Shown: one piece after another, positions 1 to 14,100 of the stretch | Layout of the letters: every line of letters starts with the position of its first letter | Position numbering within the stretch: position 1 is the stretch's first letter | Assembly (NCBI RefSeq): GCF_040807025.1 | Contig: NC_090945.1 | Coordinates: forward strand, 39,921,088-39,985,087 | DNA length: 64,000 bases | Direction of reading: 5' to 3' | DNA from: Struthio camelus | Lineage: Eukaryota; Chordata; Aves; Struthioniformes; Struthionidae | The notes under the pieces: model-generated | What the model saw: only the letters and a program-made list of their open reading frames with translations | Told to the model about the DNA's origin: nothing | Database searches by the model: none | Program-made: the position numbers and the translations under genes

Positions 1-1389
1 GTTGGAAAATTTCCACCGAGTTCACTGAACTCTGGATCAGCTCTCTATCAAATTATACTGGTGTTGGGGCACAGTGGCCAGAAACGTTAAGGTTTCTTTC
101 AGGGCTAAAGGGCTGCAAATCTAGCAGGCCAGATGACCAATAGGAAAATCTTCATGGGCTCAGAGCTAGTCCTATTAGGCTGGAGTACTAGCAGGCTTTT
201 CAAATATGTTTCCTTTGGCAGCTACAGCCCACAAAGACTTCCACAGTGGTTAAGTTGATTATCCCAGGGAAATAAATTATCTTAAAATACTTAACTGGTA
301 CTCCCAATAACCTTAGCTATGGAAACTGCACTAAGAAATAGGTTACTTTAGTGGGAGGCATATGGGTTGACTTGAACAACACCAGAAGCAAGTTGTTTTT
401 TTTAATGAATTTTTTTTGCAAGTTCTATGGTTCATGGGCAGCACTGAGAAGCCTACACTTTTCAAAGCTTGTGTACAAAAATCTTTCTTTTTGTAACTGT
501 TCCTTTTCATTATCTGCAGTTGATTCACAGCTTAAAATGCAACCTTTAAATATCTGACAGATACATCAGCAATGTTCAAATATGTAATCAACAACCCTAC
601 CTTAAATGCCTATTTAATGCCAAGCCTTCAGTAGGTGGAAGGAGATAAGGGAACCTAATGCTACAGTTACATCGAGACCTATAATGGACACAACATATGT
701 TAATCTACAAGATCATAACTTTAACCTAAAACAATCATCTAGGTTGAAAGTGAGTTTGAAAGTATGGTATTCCTGCTTACTTTGTGACAAAGTGGGCTTC
801 ACATCTCTTTTTACCAAAGACCCTGAAGTGGACTGGAAGTATTACTGAATTTTCAATGGCTCGGGGTCATTCATTCCTTTGAAAGGCAAACCTCAGCATT
901 AGCACGGCAAAACTAATGTATGCAATTAACCAGGCTCAAGGGAGCCAAATGCCTTGCTTTTCTAGAGACAGAAGGGCCTTAGTCTGGAAAAGAACAGATG
1001 GATGTGTGGACCTCTCTCTGCCCTCTGCAGCTTGTAAAACCTCTCCTGATCCTAGAAGCGATTTAAAAAAACCCTGTTAGTGCCCCTGTTCTTGGACATG
1101 GGATGGGTAGGGTGCACCAATCTGTGCATTGGTTGTGTGTGTAGTGGAAAGGGACAGACAGGAGATTTTCTCTTCAGAAGTTATCGTTCGTCTTGCGATG
1201 GTTTTGCTTCTAGTGAGGAGTCACCTGAGGTAAACTTCACTTGGCAGATAAAGGGACTCGCAGAGCAAGAGAGTTAACAGGACCAGGATGATCATAAGTA
1301 GCAACAACAAAATGTGATGCTAGCCTGGGATCTACAGTAATATCCTGTTCATACTTTGCTTATCATTTATAACCCGGTCATGTTTCCAC

Positions 1390-1413
1390 ATTGCAGTAAT
1401 TAATTACTGCAAT
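1390..1413. repeat. Perfect 24-bp palindrome
   Basis: Each half reads ATTGCAGTAATT on its own strand, with no spacer. The centre contains two overlapping TAATTA cores, the classic homeodomain recognition sequence. It is not next to any gene in the window. Confidence 0.9.
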
Positions 1414-3563
1414 ATGAGCTTGCAAATACTTCCTGTATCCTGAGTTTAATAAGCACATCAACTGTCAACTTGAGAATGTGTTTACCTCAGGACACAGTTA
1501 CATCGACTAATGTTTATAGTGTAATAAGGGATATACTTCTAAAACACTGTGTACTCTGACAGGCAGTATGAATACACCGATACAGTTTATCTTGGTCGGA
1601 GATTTTAGAAGCACACAATGATTCTTGGACTGCCAAAATATGGAGCAACCTCAGAGCAGCGCTAAACTGGAAAGGAGCCATAAGAGACCACGAGGTTATA
1701 GGATCCCACCACTGGCCATTACTCAGGTGAGAAGGACTGCTTTCCTGAAGTTTTACCAGCACCAGAGCCGCACACAGCGCAAAATGTTGTATTAGAGCTG
1801 GAGAGTAGATACAGCAAACTACCATCAGACTTGAGTGCTTTTATAGGGAACTTATTTTCCTCCTGTATAGTTTTGGCTCAAGGAATGGGTAAGGATTAGG
1901 AAGATTCTTATTTTATCTTCATCAGCACAGTAGAACTGTTGCCTGTATAAGCTCTTCAACAGATACCTTTATAGGCTTGTTTTGATGGAAAATGGGGATG
2001 GATATGTTTTTAGTTTACCTCAGAAATTAATGTAAACATTGCACTGCAAAGACAATGTTTCTCAGTTCAGACTAAGTAACATTCAGTCTGTGAGTAAGTC
2101 ATCTGAAATATTTACAGACCTCCTATATTATTAATCAGAGGGAAAAAATCCAACCTGGGTTTTGCTGAGCAATTCTATAATAGGGTGCTGAGAAATTAAC
2201 TCCATGCATGAGAAGTCTTCTATAAAAGGAGAAGCCTAAGGTTAAGTGGAGCACCTACTGGTCAGACACTGCAGTGAATTAATCTTCTACATGAAAGTCT
2301 GATCCAAACCCTTCTCCTCTACAGGCTATTCTGTGTTCGTTTTGCTTTACCAGATAAGCAAGTGCCAACTCTGTTTGCTGGTCTCTTTGGCTAAAATTGT
2401 GTAACTTCTCCTTGCATATATCCTTATTTTCTGGCACTTTTTAAAGCTGTCAGCTACTTACATTGCAACACTAGTCTTTGAAATATAACTTGAAGAAGGG
2501 AGGAAATGAGCTAGTGAAACCTCTTAAAAGATGTGATGCAAGCCTTTTTATTATTTGCAACCTCTTCCCCACCACCTTCTGATATGGCAGAATCTCTCTG
2601 TTAGATCAGGAAGCTGTCTTCCTTATACTAGGAGTTACTTTGATACTCTGATCTGCTTCCCCAGGGTGTGGAAATGAATACTGTGCGTAGGAGAACACAA
2701 CAGTTCTCTGGGGATATAAAATCCTGAACAAACACAGGCCTTTATCCACACAATCCAGTCTTCCATTCCTCCATTTTATGTTGCATAAAACGTTATATGC
2801 AACATTCTATACAATGTTAAATATCCTTTAAAGACTTTTCTTTAATGCATTTTAAAAAATCTGTTCTACGATTATTTATTTTATCCATTGTGCAACACTT
2901 ACTACTCTGGACTTGTTGGAAGGTGCCATCTTCAGGTTGACACGTTTCTAGCTAGAAAATTCTGTGTTGCATCACTTCATGCATGTCAAACATGGATTTA
3001 GAGGCAACGCAAGGTAGCTTTTCCAGTCATGTCACAAATTTCATTGCTAGGATTCATATTTTAAATTCAAATTATTAGCGTGGGGAAAACTTGCTGAACT
3101 CTGTACTTTGACCGTGGAGCTGCATTTGCAAAAAGCAAATGCAGAGAAATAAGCAGAAAAGTAACGCTAAATTGAGAGACAGTCTGTCAAACCGTTAAAC
3201 TACCTTGCTGCTGCTGTCTGTGTGGATATGTCATTTTTACCTGTCCAGTAAAGCCAAATATTTTCTTAGAACCATAGTCATACATCAAAAAGTATAAAAG
3301 CACCCTTACTTCTGCTCTGCTGCACATTTGCTATACTTAGCTGTGCTGAAGAATCAATTGCTTTATATAATCTCATCACAAGCCTTTGCTGAAGAAAACC
3401 ATGACCCAGTCTGTCGCTTAACCTTGGGCAAAAACACTGACCTTTGAACTTTCTTTAGAGCTTAGTTTAGTTGCTTAGTTTAGCCTTCCCTTTCTGCAAC
3501 TGGCTTTTTTTGCTGATTCTTTAGCATGTTCTGTGCTTCATTTCCTTTGAACTTGAAGCAGAA

Positions 3564-3623
3564 ACAATACCAATTTTCTCTTGTTTAGTCCTTACAATAC
3601 CATCTTTCTTTTATTTAGTCCTT
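3564..3623. repeat. 30-bp tandem duplication, two copies
   Basis: Two adjacent 30-bp units both begin ACAATACCA and end TTTAGTCCTT. By eye they match at 26 of 30 positions. No function is apparent; it looks like a local slippage duplication. Confidence 0.85.
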
Positions 3624-4111
3624 ATTAGCAGAAGCAAACAAACCAGAAAACCCTCCAAAACATTGTGACAACTACAGAACGCATTGATCTCTGTAATACA
3701 AAGCGTACTAGATCATTGTGTTTAATCTTTCTCCTACTTTTGTTTTTATCCAGAAGCCAGATAATAACCTAGTTTCGACTTCCAAAACTAGAAATTCTTC
3801 TGATTCAGGAATCCTACAACTACAAACTGTTTGAGGCTGGGAGAGTTCTGCAGAGAAATATCACAGTATGCCTCCTCAGGTCTTTACATTCTTTCTCATG
3901 ACTCCATGTTGGCCAATATGTGATCCCGGACAGCAGGGTCAGATAGACCTTTTGTATGGTCCCTGTTATAATTGTGCACGGGCTTGATAATGGTGAGGGA
4001 AAAAAATCCCCACAGGATAAACTTGGATGAAGCCTTTAATCTTTATCATCCTCTTTCACAACCTTAAACATTGAAATTACGGTGCTCAATCCTACTGAGC
4101 CATCTTGAAGT

Positions 4112-4117
4112 TTTATT
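4112..4117 (-). promoter_or_regulatory. ASIC5: Candidate ASIC5 poly(A) signal
   Basis: AATAAA on the minus strand, read as TTTATT on plus, lies about 860 bases past the ASIC5 stop codon. It is the first canonical hexamer I saw downstream of the stop on that strand. The hexamer is frequent by chance in AT-rich DNA, so the assignment is tentative. Confidence 0.3.
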
Positions 4118-4976
4118 GCTTCCAGCAATGAAAAACTCAGTCAACAGATTCTTTATAAAATGTGAGGTCAGTAGCTTCATTTCCTTAATGAAATAACCTT
4201 TTGAGCAATTCATTTATAACTCTGCAACATATTTATACAATTTTTGATGCTTATTAAAAGCAGTAGAATGGAGGCAGGTCTGTTTGCTATCCCTGGAGTC
4301 CAACAATATGAATTTGGGCTATGTTTATCCTCTTGCCATCCACCCAGATGCTCTAGGTTTCTCACTTTTCTATTTATAGTAGTAGGCAGACTCATGAGGG
4401 TTTTTTTTGATGTATTTCAGACAAACAGACAATATAATCCAGAAGTTATTGTTATTAGGCACATTTTTGATTCTCATAGGCAAAGCTACAATATCCTTCA
4501 ACTGGAATGTTTGAAAATGGTACATTAGTAGTACAGACTTTGTGCCTAATATGGTGCCTGCCTTTTTTAAATGTAGCAATGCTGCACCTTTACTGGAGGT
4601 TAAAGAACTTGTTATGTATGCTAATCTGGCAGGAGTATTTCTTCTCGCTCACAATACAAGTTTTAAACTTGGTCAGAGATGCAACATTGCACTGTCTGTC
4701 AGTATCACTTGCTGTGCTATTTAAAAAAATTAGTAATTCTTTAAAATAAAATTTAAGTAAAGATCACATTTTTCTTTACAGGAGAGAGAAAGTGAGACTT
4801 TCCAAAGTTCATTCTTTAAGCTTGTCTAACACAGATAAATAGTGCAAGGCAGTAAGAGAAGCAGGAAGGATAAAGGGTGCAGGGAAGGGAACAATGGAAG
4901 GTATTACTGTCTCTTCTGTGTCTAAAAAAAGGAAAGCTGGTTCCAGAAACAACTAGATTTGTGCATCTATGAACCA

Positions 4977-5176
4977 CTAACATTCTTGTATTCCCTTCTT
5001 TTCTTCCTTGTGTGTTGGCTGGTTCTGGGGTGGAATATTCCATTGAGGCATTTCAGGCACTTTCAGTAGAAGAAAGATGCACATCCAACAGAAGTTAGTA
5101 AAAATATACTCCAGGAGTTCTATGATTGTAATCATACTGGCACCACAAAACAATCCAAGCTGGCCACCTACATCAG
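4977..5176 (-). CDS. ASIC5: ASIC5 coding exon 10 (terminal)
   Basis: It starts after a CTATAG acceptor and completes the split alanine codon at the DEG position. It encodes DVGGQLGLFCGAS, the rest of TM2 and a cytoplasmic tail ending GIQEC, then TAG at 4977-4979. The GAS filter and the C-terminal EC match the mammalian protein. Confidence 0.95.
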
Positions 5177-8100
5177 CTATAGCAGAAAGAAATAAACAAA
5201 CGTCATCCTAAGCATTTGGTTTAGTCTAGCAAGCAAACAAAACTGCTGGGTTCAAAAGCTAAGTAAATTCAATATACATAATTCATCACTTTAAGAAAAC
5301 AGAATTAATATTCTTAAGAGTGTTTGTGGGAGAAGATTAACATATTTATTAACATTCTAAAAAAAGCAAGTACAACACAACAACTCCTACTGTGGAGCAA
5401 GTGTGTAAAATATTTTCTGCTTCTATGTCTTTTTAACCTTTCTCTTGCTTCTCCTCCTCTCTTCCTCCCTTTCCTCTCCAAATCCCTTAAATTTCACTAC
5501 TGTTATAGTTCTATATGTTGCATAGCCACAAATGAGTGCAACACTTAATGCTTAGTCTCAGCAATTGTCCGTACTGCAAATCATTTAATGGAACAGCAGG
5601 AGACTACTTCAAAAAGGAGCACGAGGCAAGTGTGTGATTATTGCCATTATAATATAAAAGGCATTGCCTTCTGTTTAGAAACCCAGATAGGCCATGACTT
5701 GGGAAGGGAGAGAATAAAAAATCAGTTTTTTTTTCGTTTAATTATTAATCAACAATAAATAAATATTAAATAATATTCACTTACCAAGCAACTCGGCTAC
5801 AGTTAAGGCCTTCTGCTGCTGTGTCATTTTGTAGTTCAGATCATGATATTTAATGTCAATATGCACAAGATTCTGCCTAATGACACATACATACAGTATT
5901 ACTTGAGACGGAGAGGATCACTGTTCATATAATATAATTTTCTATTAGTATGAACTGAGTTCATGGAGTGTGATGGTGTCTTTGAAAGAACAATGAGATT
6001 AAAGTTGCAAAAAATCAGTTAGACTGAAGCAAAGGTCCTAATAACTTATAAAAGGAGTTTATTGGAGGACAGCTTGTGTGTGACTCAGTGTAGTTTTACC
6101 TTGTGAGGCAAACTCCTGCTTTTTCAGGATCTTAGAGATAAGCTAGAGTGGAAGTGTTGAGCATCCTGAACTACAGCAGATACAGTGCTGGAAAGTGTCT
6201 TTGGTCCGCAGTCTACCACTTTTGTTTATGTGCAATAGCTTATTTAATCCTGCTGATTTCAGTGGGAATTTTTATGCAGAAGATCCCTTGTCCTGTCCTT
6301 GGATGTGTAGCTTTATCTCCTGCCAATAACCTTTCTTACCTAATTTTATTCTTGCATGCTGCGAAAGAGGAAGAGAATGTACATCTCTGTTGGAGCAAGA
6401 CCTGTGGAATTATTCAGATGAGTAGAAAGCTCATCTTTATGAATCTGCATAACCACTGAATAGAAAATAAACATAACTGTTGTGGAATAAAACAGCCACA
6501 GAAACTGTTTTCACAAAATTGAAGAGTAAAAGAAGTGATTATTTTTCAGTAGTTTTAATAGATACAGATTTTAGTTGGAAAAAGATGATGAGTTTGTTAA
6601 CAATATTCGCTGAAAATGAAGTATTTGCTATACAAAACGATCACTTCCATCTCTTTAGGTGAAAACCCTAGAATTCAGATAGCATTTGGTAATAAAAATA
6701 ATCCTATTTTAATAGATTCTATTAATAAAGCTTCCTACTATTATAATGAGTTGCTAGTGGTGTGATCCGACAAGGTGGTAAATAGTTAACTTTTCCCTTT
6801 TTACATCTTCAGAAATCAATATGTCTCCATGTTTTATAGCTCAGAATATGTACTCATTAATATGTTGGCATGATTCCTATTGGGTAAGACTTAGTAACAG
6901 AAGAATGTTCTGTATTTTTGCTTGCTTAATTGAAAGAATTGCTGGGTTGTGCACGATGTTTATAGACAGTAAAATAATCAACAAAGGTAAAATGTTTTCA
7001 AAGGCTTAATATTTTTTCATATAATAATGGATTTAATTTTTGTAATCTTGGTATAGTACCTATTCATGTATAAACATATGGAAGCATGTGCAGACTGATG
7101 GCTTCAAGAGTGAGAAAGCTGAAGTCACTGAAACAATGAGCTACTCTTAGGTATTTCATTAGCCAAATTTTCTACAGTTCTTTGTGACCCTATTTTGGTG
7201 TAGTGAATATTAAGTGTTCGTGTAGTGCCCATATAAATCCCTGTTTGTACTGGTGACATCTACAATGTAAGCAAAAGGTAATTCAGTCTATAAAACTGTG
7301 TTTAATGCTCTTTGACATCTAGATTATATCTTTCTAGCCACAAATTTTGGAAATTATTCTATTTCTGGAGGTATAGTGTTTGTGTTTTCAAGGAAATCCA
7401 GCATTAACTTATTATATATATATGTATGTATAAACTGTAATACATGTATGCATTATAAAGTGTAAGCATGTATGATATTTCTTCCATGAACTTGAAGGTT
7501 TCATTAGCTCAGTGTTACTACTGAGTTACACAGTTCTATGCATAATGTAAATTCTAACATAATTTATTGGATTAAATGTGCAATCAATACTGCAGATATA
7601 TGTTTTTACACTGAAAGATCTCTTTCTCCGATATAGACCCACTTTTTTTTTGATATGTGGCATTTTCAATCACACAGATAAAACCATATCATTTCCCTGT
7701 TCTGCTACCTCATGAGAATAATACTGTACCAAATATTCTAAATAATTTTTGTAATGTAAATATTATTACTGAATTCTGCTAACAACAGGAAAGAATATTA
7801 AACTTATGATGTTATTGCCACAACAAATCTAATTCTTCATAGTTTATGACACTTTCTTCGGGAAAGGATTGAAAGGAAGGAGAAAAACTTTATCTAACAT
7901 TGATTTGTGTTGTTCACTGACTTCATCTGCAAAAGGGTTAAGATCTCACTCTTGTCTATTGGAAGGATTGCTCAAGTGGGTTGTGAATATCTGATAACCC
8001 TACTCTTTCTCTATTCTTAATTGCAGAAGTGTTCCAAAAACTGTAATGTTCTAAGAGATCAGTGACAGGGATTCTAACTGAGAACGTTATTTTTTTAACT

Positions 8101-11100
8101 GGGGTATCTATTTTACGATATTGACAAACTTTAAATTTATTTAAGTATACTTTAGATTAATTTTATATTAATCTATATATTAATATAAAATTATATATTT
8201 ATATATAATAAATAAAATATACAATATAGTATATTATATATAAAATATATAATAATATGTATTATATATAGCATATAATAATATATTATATATAATATAT
8301 GTTATATTATAATATATTATTATAATATATTATTATAATATAATAACAATAATATATGTCATAACATATATATTATATATATTATGTATTATATATTATA
8401 AATTTATATATTTTTATATATTAATTATATTTTATATTAATATATAAAAATCCTAACTGGTTTTAACTAAGAGATTATTTCATCTCACAGACATCGTTAT
8501 TGATATGGCACAAGTACCTCTTTTTACAGGTCAAATTTACATCCTATACTCCATTAGCAGATTTAAAAGTAATTGATCATATTCTCTAATAGACATACTG
8601 TTAAGTGAGATTACCTGATATATTCTGGGCTTTTCTTCAGCTTTGCAGAAATAAATTTTATGGCTTTTTCTCCTGCAAAACTTGAATAGGTGACAGTGGT
8701 AGGATAATCTGTTTCTTCGCATGCAACAGGGCAAGTGGAATTGTGGGTTCCTGCTGTGCATAATCCTTGTAGCTCTATCTCGTCTGAAATTTCAGGAGAA
8801 AGAGTTTGTGTAATATTTCTGAAAGCATACAGTTTTGAGAAATTTTTTGAAACTTACAAAATGAACAGTAGGGTAAGAGAAGACTTTCCATGTTCTGTGC
8901 TAGCCTTTCAATTACATATCTAACTCCCTTAGTCTGCGTGACTTGACATTTACCTAGCTCCTTTCTATGCATGGAAATGGCTTCCAGAACAGTTAATGTT
9001 TTACATGTTGTATTTTACTATTGTCTGATAGCTACATAAAAATCTTGGTAAACTAAGCTGACTTTACGCATTCAGTGTGCAACCTCCCTTTGATAATTGG
9101 GCTTGAGATATCTCAGAAGGATCCTTTTGTTTTTTTCAAATACCAAGCTGAAGTCATAAAACTCTGCAGGTCTCGCTATTCAAGAAACTGAGGAACGACT
9201 CCTCCGTCAAGGCAGATGCTCTAACAGAAGAAGCATTATAGAAATCTGCAAAAGCTGGACAAAATTCATGTAGAAAAAACTTCAACACGTCTAGCTTCAA
9301 CACTTCTCTTTCTATTTATGCTACCTGTGTCATGTCAAAGGCATAAGTACTCCCTGAAGCAGAAACTGGAACCCAAAGCTGACGTAAGTACCACAACCTT
9401 CTGGTTACAGCATCTTAATTTACTCTGGTGGGGTGGCTGCAGCTGTGCCTGTTCCCTCTCAGTGTGGGTTTCCCTTTTTGCAAATTAGAGTAGCTATCTG
9501 GCAGAGAAGAGGTAGCTCAACTTGGTGATACGAGGCACTCTCCAGGAATATCAGGGCTGTAGATTTTCAGGCCGGATAACAGGCCCTTTTGCCTAAAATA
9601 AGTGCACTAACCACCTGTAGACCTCATTGGCTTGTTCAGGGCAGATATCTGTTTAACCTCTCCTGCTCTGTAGAAGGAGACTTAGCACCTAACCTGGGGC
9701 TCTGAGGACCAGACGCTTGAGCTCAGGGCATTGCATGTGGTACACCAGCTACAGCACTATAACACCAGTGTCCTCTCAGATCCAGCTCTGAGCATGTGTC
9801 CTATTCACCTTCAGTAGGACTTGGGGGGGGGGGGGGAGGGAGAGGCTTGACTTGCTGCTCAGTGGTTTCTGTGAAACTTGGTCACAGAATATCTATTAAG
9901 GAATGTATCTGTTTCCACAATGACAGACTATCAAAGATGATCATGATTACAGAAGAATGTGAACTTAAAGCAATTTGTTATTCCAACAGAGCCACAAAAA
10001 AATTTGTTGTTCATAGTAGTAGATCTTGCTTGAATATTGCATACACATAATCCAAAAAAGCTAGAACCAAAAAAACTGAAAATGTTGATCTTCTTGCTTT
10101 CTTTAAGCATCCTTTCCTTTGGGAAGGGAGAGTCACATTACATAATGGGATCCAAAACAGTTAAAAAGGAGGCTTTCTAAAATTCATGGGAAGTTACTCC
10201 TCAGATCATCATTTTCAGTATTTTCCAGAAAGTCTATTGTAGTGACTTAAAACTTCGTATCTCCTGTGTGCAGCTTATTTGCCTGTGGAAATGAATTACA
10301 TCTGTAGCATTTTGAAAACATACTAGTTTTTTTGAAAACATTTTAGTTTTTAAAATGAAAAACCTTAAAGTCCAGTGGTTTTGAGTTAGATTTTCCACCA
10401 GTTAGCAAACCTCTTCCTACTAGGCTATTCACATTTCTCTCATGAACAAAAAAAGTAGAACATTGGAGCTAGAAGGATGACACCACGAAGATGCAAAAAT
10501 GCAAGCAAGAGTCTTGGTAAGTGAAAACTGATTTTACATCCTTCGGTTTTGAACTATTTTGCTAACATGAATTATATGTTTTTAATTGACACTATTTAAT
10601 GCCCTGTCCAGTCTCTCTTTTCAGAATATTAAATGAACTGTGATGTACTTCATTTCAGTACTACTTTCAGTGTTTGGTTTTAATTCATAGATAATTTGTG
10701 CTATTTGAAATTGTCTTAGCAAATACAAATATGAAATCATTACTTACAGAGTGCAGGATAAACACAATTGTAAAACTTCTGTATATCACATTCTGTTCCA
10801 TTTCCTTAAAAATAAACAAATAACTTTAGGAACATAAATTAACAATCTAGCTCTTAGTTCTACTTGTGCTAAACTGAAGAGTAAATTCATCAAAGTCTAC
10901 ATACCACTTCATACATCTCATTTTGTAACAGAGAAAATGGTTCAGTCTGGCACAATACAGTTACCAACACCAAAAGGGGCACATAGGGGGCAAAAAAAAA
11001 AAAAAAACAAGCCATGAGGCTCGTTGCTGGAGCAAGCATCTTTATTACGTGTGCTAGTCAGAACTGCCTTCAAGCTGCTGGCTCACTTTTTACATGAGCT

Positions 11101-14100
11101 TGCTAAGTCCAGGAATTTGTCTTTCCTTATGGAAATAAAAAACAAAGTAGGGAGATGTTATATAGGAATGCACTCCACATGTTTCAGCATTAGTTCAAGA
11201 CTTTCTGCAAGAGCTGCTTGGAGACCTTAGGGGTAAGATAGCACCCTGGGCCAATGCCAAACCTTTTGGATTTTGGATGGCCTTAATTTTCACCCCAGAC
11301 TTTTTTCTTGCATGAAAATATTTCTTAGCTCTTTAGAAGTGCCAAGATATCTGATAAAGGTGCTTGTTTAAATGGTAAGCTCTCTATTTTTCCTCACAAG
11401 CACGTAATCACCCCAATTTTGAAACTAGTTACTATCCTTAAAATTTTTGCAAAAGAATTAGGGTTGCTTGTGTACTAGGAAAGCTTATTTTTGGAATAAA
11501 TCACCTAAAATGATGTAATAACAATCACTCATTGCCCTGAAAAAATTTCTACAAGCAAATGTACAAATCTACAGAAACAAATTCCTAATGAAGTGCCTAA
11601 AGTTAAGTCAGGCCACTTATTAGAGTGACTAATGGAAATAATAATGAACCGTAACCCAATTTAAGGAATATCCCTGTAAGGTCAGACAGGATAATGTCTC
11701 CAAAAATGTTAGGATTCTTGAGTAGCAGGTTTTGGCAAAGATGATATATAATCACTCCTATACTATCCTATACTCTGCATTTAGATTCTTTTATATATGA
11801 GCACATAGAGAGGTGTGTAAGATACTGAAAATAATATATCCAATAAAATGTATGAGTTATTTTCTGTTTTATTTCCTTTTAACTGCAGCATTAAGCAGGA
11901 GCGGTTAATCCACTTTCTGTAGAAACTCTTACAACAACTTTTTCTCTGTGGCGGGATGCTGCTCTGAAAATAGCTTCAAGTGAAAGCTCAGAGTAGACTA
12001 CTTAAAAGTCTTCCCCCTTTACAATACTCTGATAGCACTGAATGCAGTCTTTTACCTAGAATATTCATTTTAAATGGTGTTACGTTGTAAGTTACTACAT
12101 GCCTTCAAGTCCCAACAGCTGGTTCCTGTGGTGTAGGCGTTAAAGCGGACAGGTAGGCCTGCTTTCTTCTTAATAGCTTTCGGTTCTGCTGAGCTGCCTC
12201 ATGCCTACGATCCAGTTACAACTACTTCTTTGCAGTCACCTAACCCTCTCCTGGGTTGCTCATGGTAAATGCCTCTGTGCAGCCATCTGCCACCCAGAAG
12301 CGTTTGGGCCAGGATGGCACCAAACGGTTCATCGGGCAACAGGATCTGGACCCTTCCCCCCCTTGCCTGGCCCTCTCACCTGGCAGGGATTTTCTAAACA
12401 AAGTGTCATCCAAAACATAGTCAGAGAAGGTGGTGCCCTCTTTTACTGAATTGCCCCTGGATAAAGGGCTCACTGTGGGTACGTGGGACCTACACTTAAT
12501 TTCCTTCTCATACTCCTTTCCAAGAGAGTTTCCAGGAGGCTGCTAACCTTCTTCCCAGGAGGCTGTCTAAACAGATAGGCTAGAGATTACTCACTGATGG
12601 GTCTTTCTTTTTGAAGCTAGTTCATCTTGCTTGGGAATATTTAGAGATACACTGGGTCGGAAAGTGTAAGCATGACAGTGACTTTCTTGTCCACTAATTA
12701 AAAAAAAAAAAGAAGATCTGTTAGAGCAGAGATTTGGGTTCCAGTTCTTGCTTCAGAGAGAGCTGACGGTATTATCATTACTTTCACTGCTGAAAATGTT
12801 GGCAGGAGGGCACTTATCCTGACATTTCTAGAGTGCTTAAGATACCTTGAGGGGATTCTTGAAGGGAGTATTATAGCACAAATCTGTCCTCAGTGTTTCC
12901 TACAGACCCATTCAAGCCTGTTGGCTTTTGCAGAGCCCCCTTCTAGGTGTCAGACGTTTTCCATTGTTCGTGTAGTGAACTAACATGTCTAACTTTGGGC
13001 AGTCAATTCTGCTGTGGCTGCTAACCACCTAAAAGGTCAATGTTGCCCTGCAGAACGTATGAGAATCTATGTCTTTTTATGGATTTAGTTCCAACTCATT
13101 AAGAGGTCCAGTTCAAGACTACAGGTTTGTCTCACAGCTCTGAGGCATAATCTTTTCTTTCAAGATTTTTGGGCTGCAATATAAAAACAGCTAATGACCA
13201 GGCACTAGGTTTAGAGCTGACCAAATACCTTATTTGTTTTCTTGAAGTGAAATAAAATAACAAGCTTATGTAACTTAAAATAAATGTAAATAAATGAAAG
13301 TTATATCCTAGTACAACTAAATTAACCTCAGCTATAAATACCACTCAAGGATCTGCCCCTTCTCCCTTTCTGCTCAGTTATAGGTGAAGCCTGCTAGCAA
13401 GATAAGCTTTAAATACATTGTATGATATATGATATTCCTAAGAAATACCTGGAAGAATGAATGGTAAACAGCCACACCAGTCTTGTATGTACTGGGCCTT
13501 GCATTCCTGCAAACATCCATAAGTACTATAAATCTTGTGGTGTCGTAGTTTGATATCAGGCTTGCACTCTCCCCATGGGTATTCTTGAATGATTGTCTGT
13601 AGGGTAATAGTAACAGAAGATACAATTTTTGTCTCTCTTTTAAATTTAAATATTATTTTCTCATATTTTAAAGTGCTGAAGGAAGCTTGTTTGAGGCATA
13701 AGGAGAAATATTGTGATTTAATTGGAGGCAATTACAGTTTGTGCTTTTGGAGTTATTTTTAAAATCATTTCCTCTCTTACATGGCAAAAATCGGGCTTTA
13801 TCAGTTAGCCTGGTTCACTAGGGTCGTGCACCTCAACAGGATGCCACGAGGAAGCGGAGCCCGCCTTGACCCGCCTGTCAGAACTTCAAAGTCCTGATAT
13901 CAAGAATGGGCAACATCACTAATACCCTTAAAAACAGTTCAGCAAGCTGAGCTACACCAGCTTGATTCTGAAATTGAGAAGTGAATCAAATACAGAGAAA
14001 AAAAAAATGCCTTCTGTAAATAGTTGTCTCTTCCTCACATCCTCACATTTGAAAACGCATGTATGTGTTGATTTCAGATTAACAGGACAAGGTAAAATGG

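Larger units (their letters stand above)
1..4111. other. Intergenic region 3' of ASIC5, no gene seen
   Basis: AT-rich single-copy-looking DNA. Short open frames on both strands have no recognisable domain, splice-site framing or start context, and I could not assign any to a family. In other vertebrates GUCY1B1 lies on this side of ASIC5, but no exon of it is visible here. The region holds a perfect palindrome near 1.4 kb and a 30-bp tandem duplication near 3.6 kb, listed separately. Confidence 0.6.

Noticed and set aside
1514-1825. 103-codon open frame on the minus strand
   Set aside because: No recognisable domain, no conserved-looking segment and no splice framing; a chance frame.
2218-2230. 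TATAAAAGG, a textbook TATA box
   Set aside because: No exon, start codon with a meaningful frame, or splice donor follows within several kilobases on the plus strand. Similar strings occur at about 3.29 and 6.05 kb, as expected in AT-rich DNA.
6148-6459. 103-codon plus-strand open frame
   Set aside because: It lies antisense within ASIC5 intron 8 and shows no family resemblance despite hydrophobic stretches.
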